Shown here piece by piece: positions 63,966 to 64,000 of a stretch of 64,000 nt of DNA; positions within the stretch are counted from its first letter, which is position 1; each line of letters begins with the position of its first letter. The position numbers and the translations under genes are program-made. The notes under the pieces are model-generated. The model did not search any database and had not been told where the DNA came from. It was given only the letters and a program-made list of their open reading frames with translations. The DNA is from Ignavibacteria bacterium (GTDB taxonomy: Bacteria > Bacteroidota > Ignavibacteria > Ignavibacteriales > Ignavibacteriaceae), in NCBI GenBank assembly GCA_030693705.1, contig JAUYAB010000058.1:1-64000 (forward strand), written 5' to 3'.

Positions 63966-64000
63966 AGCTCATTCTCCTTGGTTACAATATTCTAATGAAA

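Overview
The window looks like chromosomal DNA of an AT-rich, Gram-negative member of the Bacteroidota/Ignavibacteriota line, probably Ignavibacteria. Evidence: two secreted proteins end in the type IX secretion sorting domain with the YPNPFNP motif typical of Ignavibacteria, there is a carboxypeptidase-regulatory-domain TonB receptor, and the promoters carry the Bacteroidota-type -10 element TAnnTTTG. No rRNA, tRNA, CRISPR array, prophage or complete insertion sequence was seen.

Layout. 1-6.7 kb: partner-switching and stress signalling genes (two-GAF protein cut by the window edge, RsbW-like kinase, STAS proteins, SpoIIE-type phosphatase, ECF sigma factor with anti-sigma factor). 6.7-9.3 kb: purA and a histidine kinase. 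9.6-15.0 kb: a five-gene unit encoding a three-subunit NADH-linked [FeFe]-hydrogenase, with a receiver-only response regulator as first gene and a membrane histidine kinase as last. 15.4-19.9 kb: aroB, aroK, a PpiD/SurA-type periplasmic foldase and a TetR regulator. 19.9-36.2 kb: a phosphate-starvation region with porin-pstS-pstC-pstA-pstB-phoU, a solitary PstS-like lipoprotein with an M28 peptidase, a TonB receptor with a large duplicated T9SS-exported protein, and an OlsF-like bifunctional acyltransferase with a small membrane protein. 36.4-41.1 kb: alpha/beta hydrolase, DUF3147 protein, a DNA methyltransferase fused to an Mrr-like nuclease domain, and a GH28 polygalacturonase. 41.2-47.8 kb: PiT transporter with its DUF47 partner and a second Pst system with two tandem pstB genes. 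47.8-61.6 kb: membrane transporters (ClC, amino acid permease, NhaA, DUF389, CNNM/CorC, two organophosphate-antiporter MFS proteins) and a small cluster with a methyltransferase. 61.6-64 kb: repeat-rich intergenic DNA, a small outer-membrane-type protein and a T9SS protein.

The main result is a coherent Pho regulon. Three promoters share one architecture: 7-mers at an 11-bp pitch (TGTTAAG on the plus strand), then exactly 9 bp, then a TAACTTTG/T -10 element. They drive (i) the porin-pst-phoU operon, (ii) the TonB receptor plus T9SS protein and (iii) the OlsF-like gene, which suggests phosphate uptake, outer-membrane acquisition and replacement of phospholipids by phosphorus-free ornithine lipids under one control. 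The second most notable result is the tandem PstB pair at 45.5-47.1 kb. One copy lost the Q-loop Gln and switch His, the other lost LSGGQ, a complementary pattern expected of an obligate heterodimer with one canonical and one degenerate ATP site.
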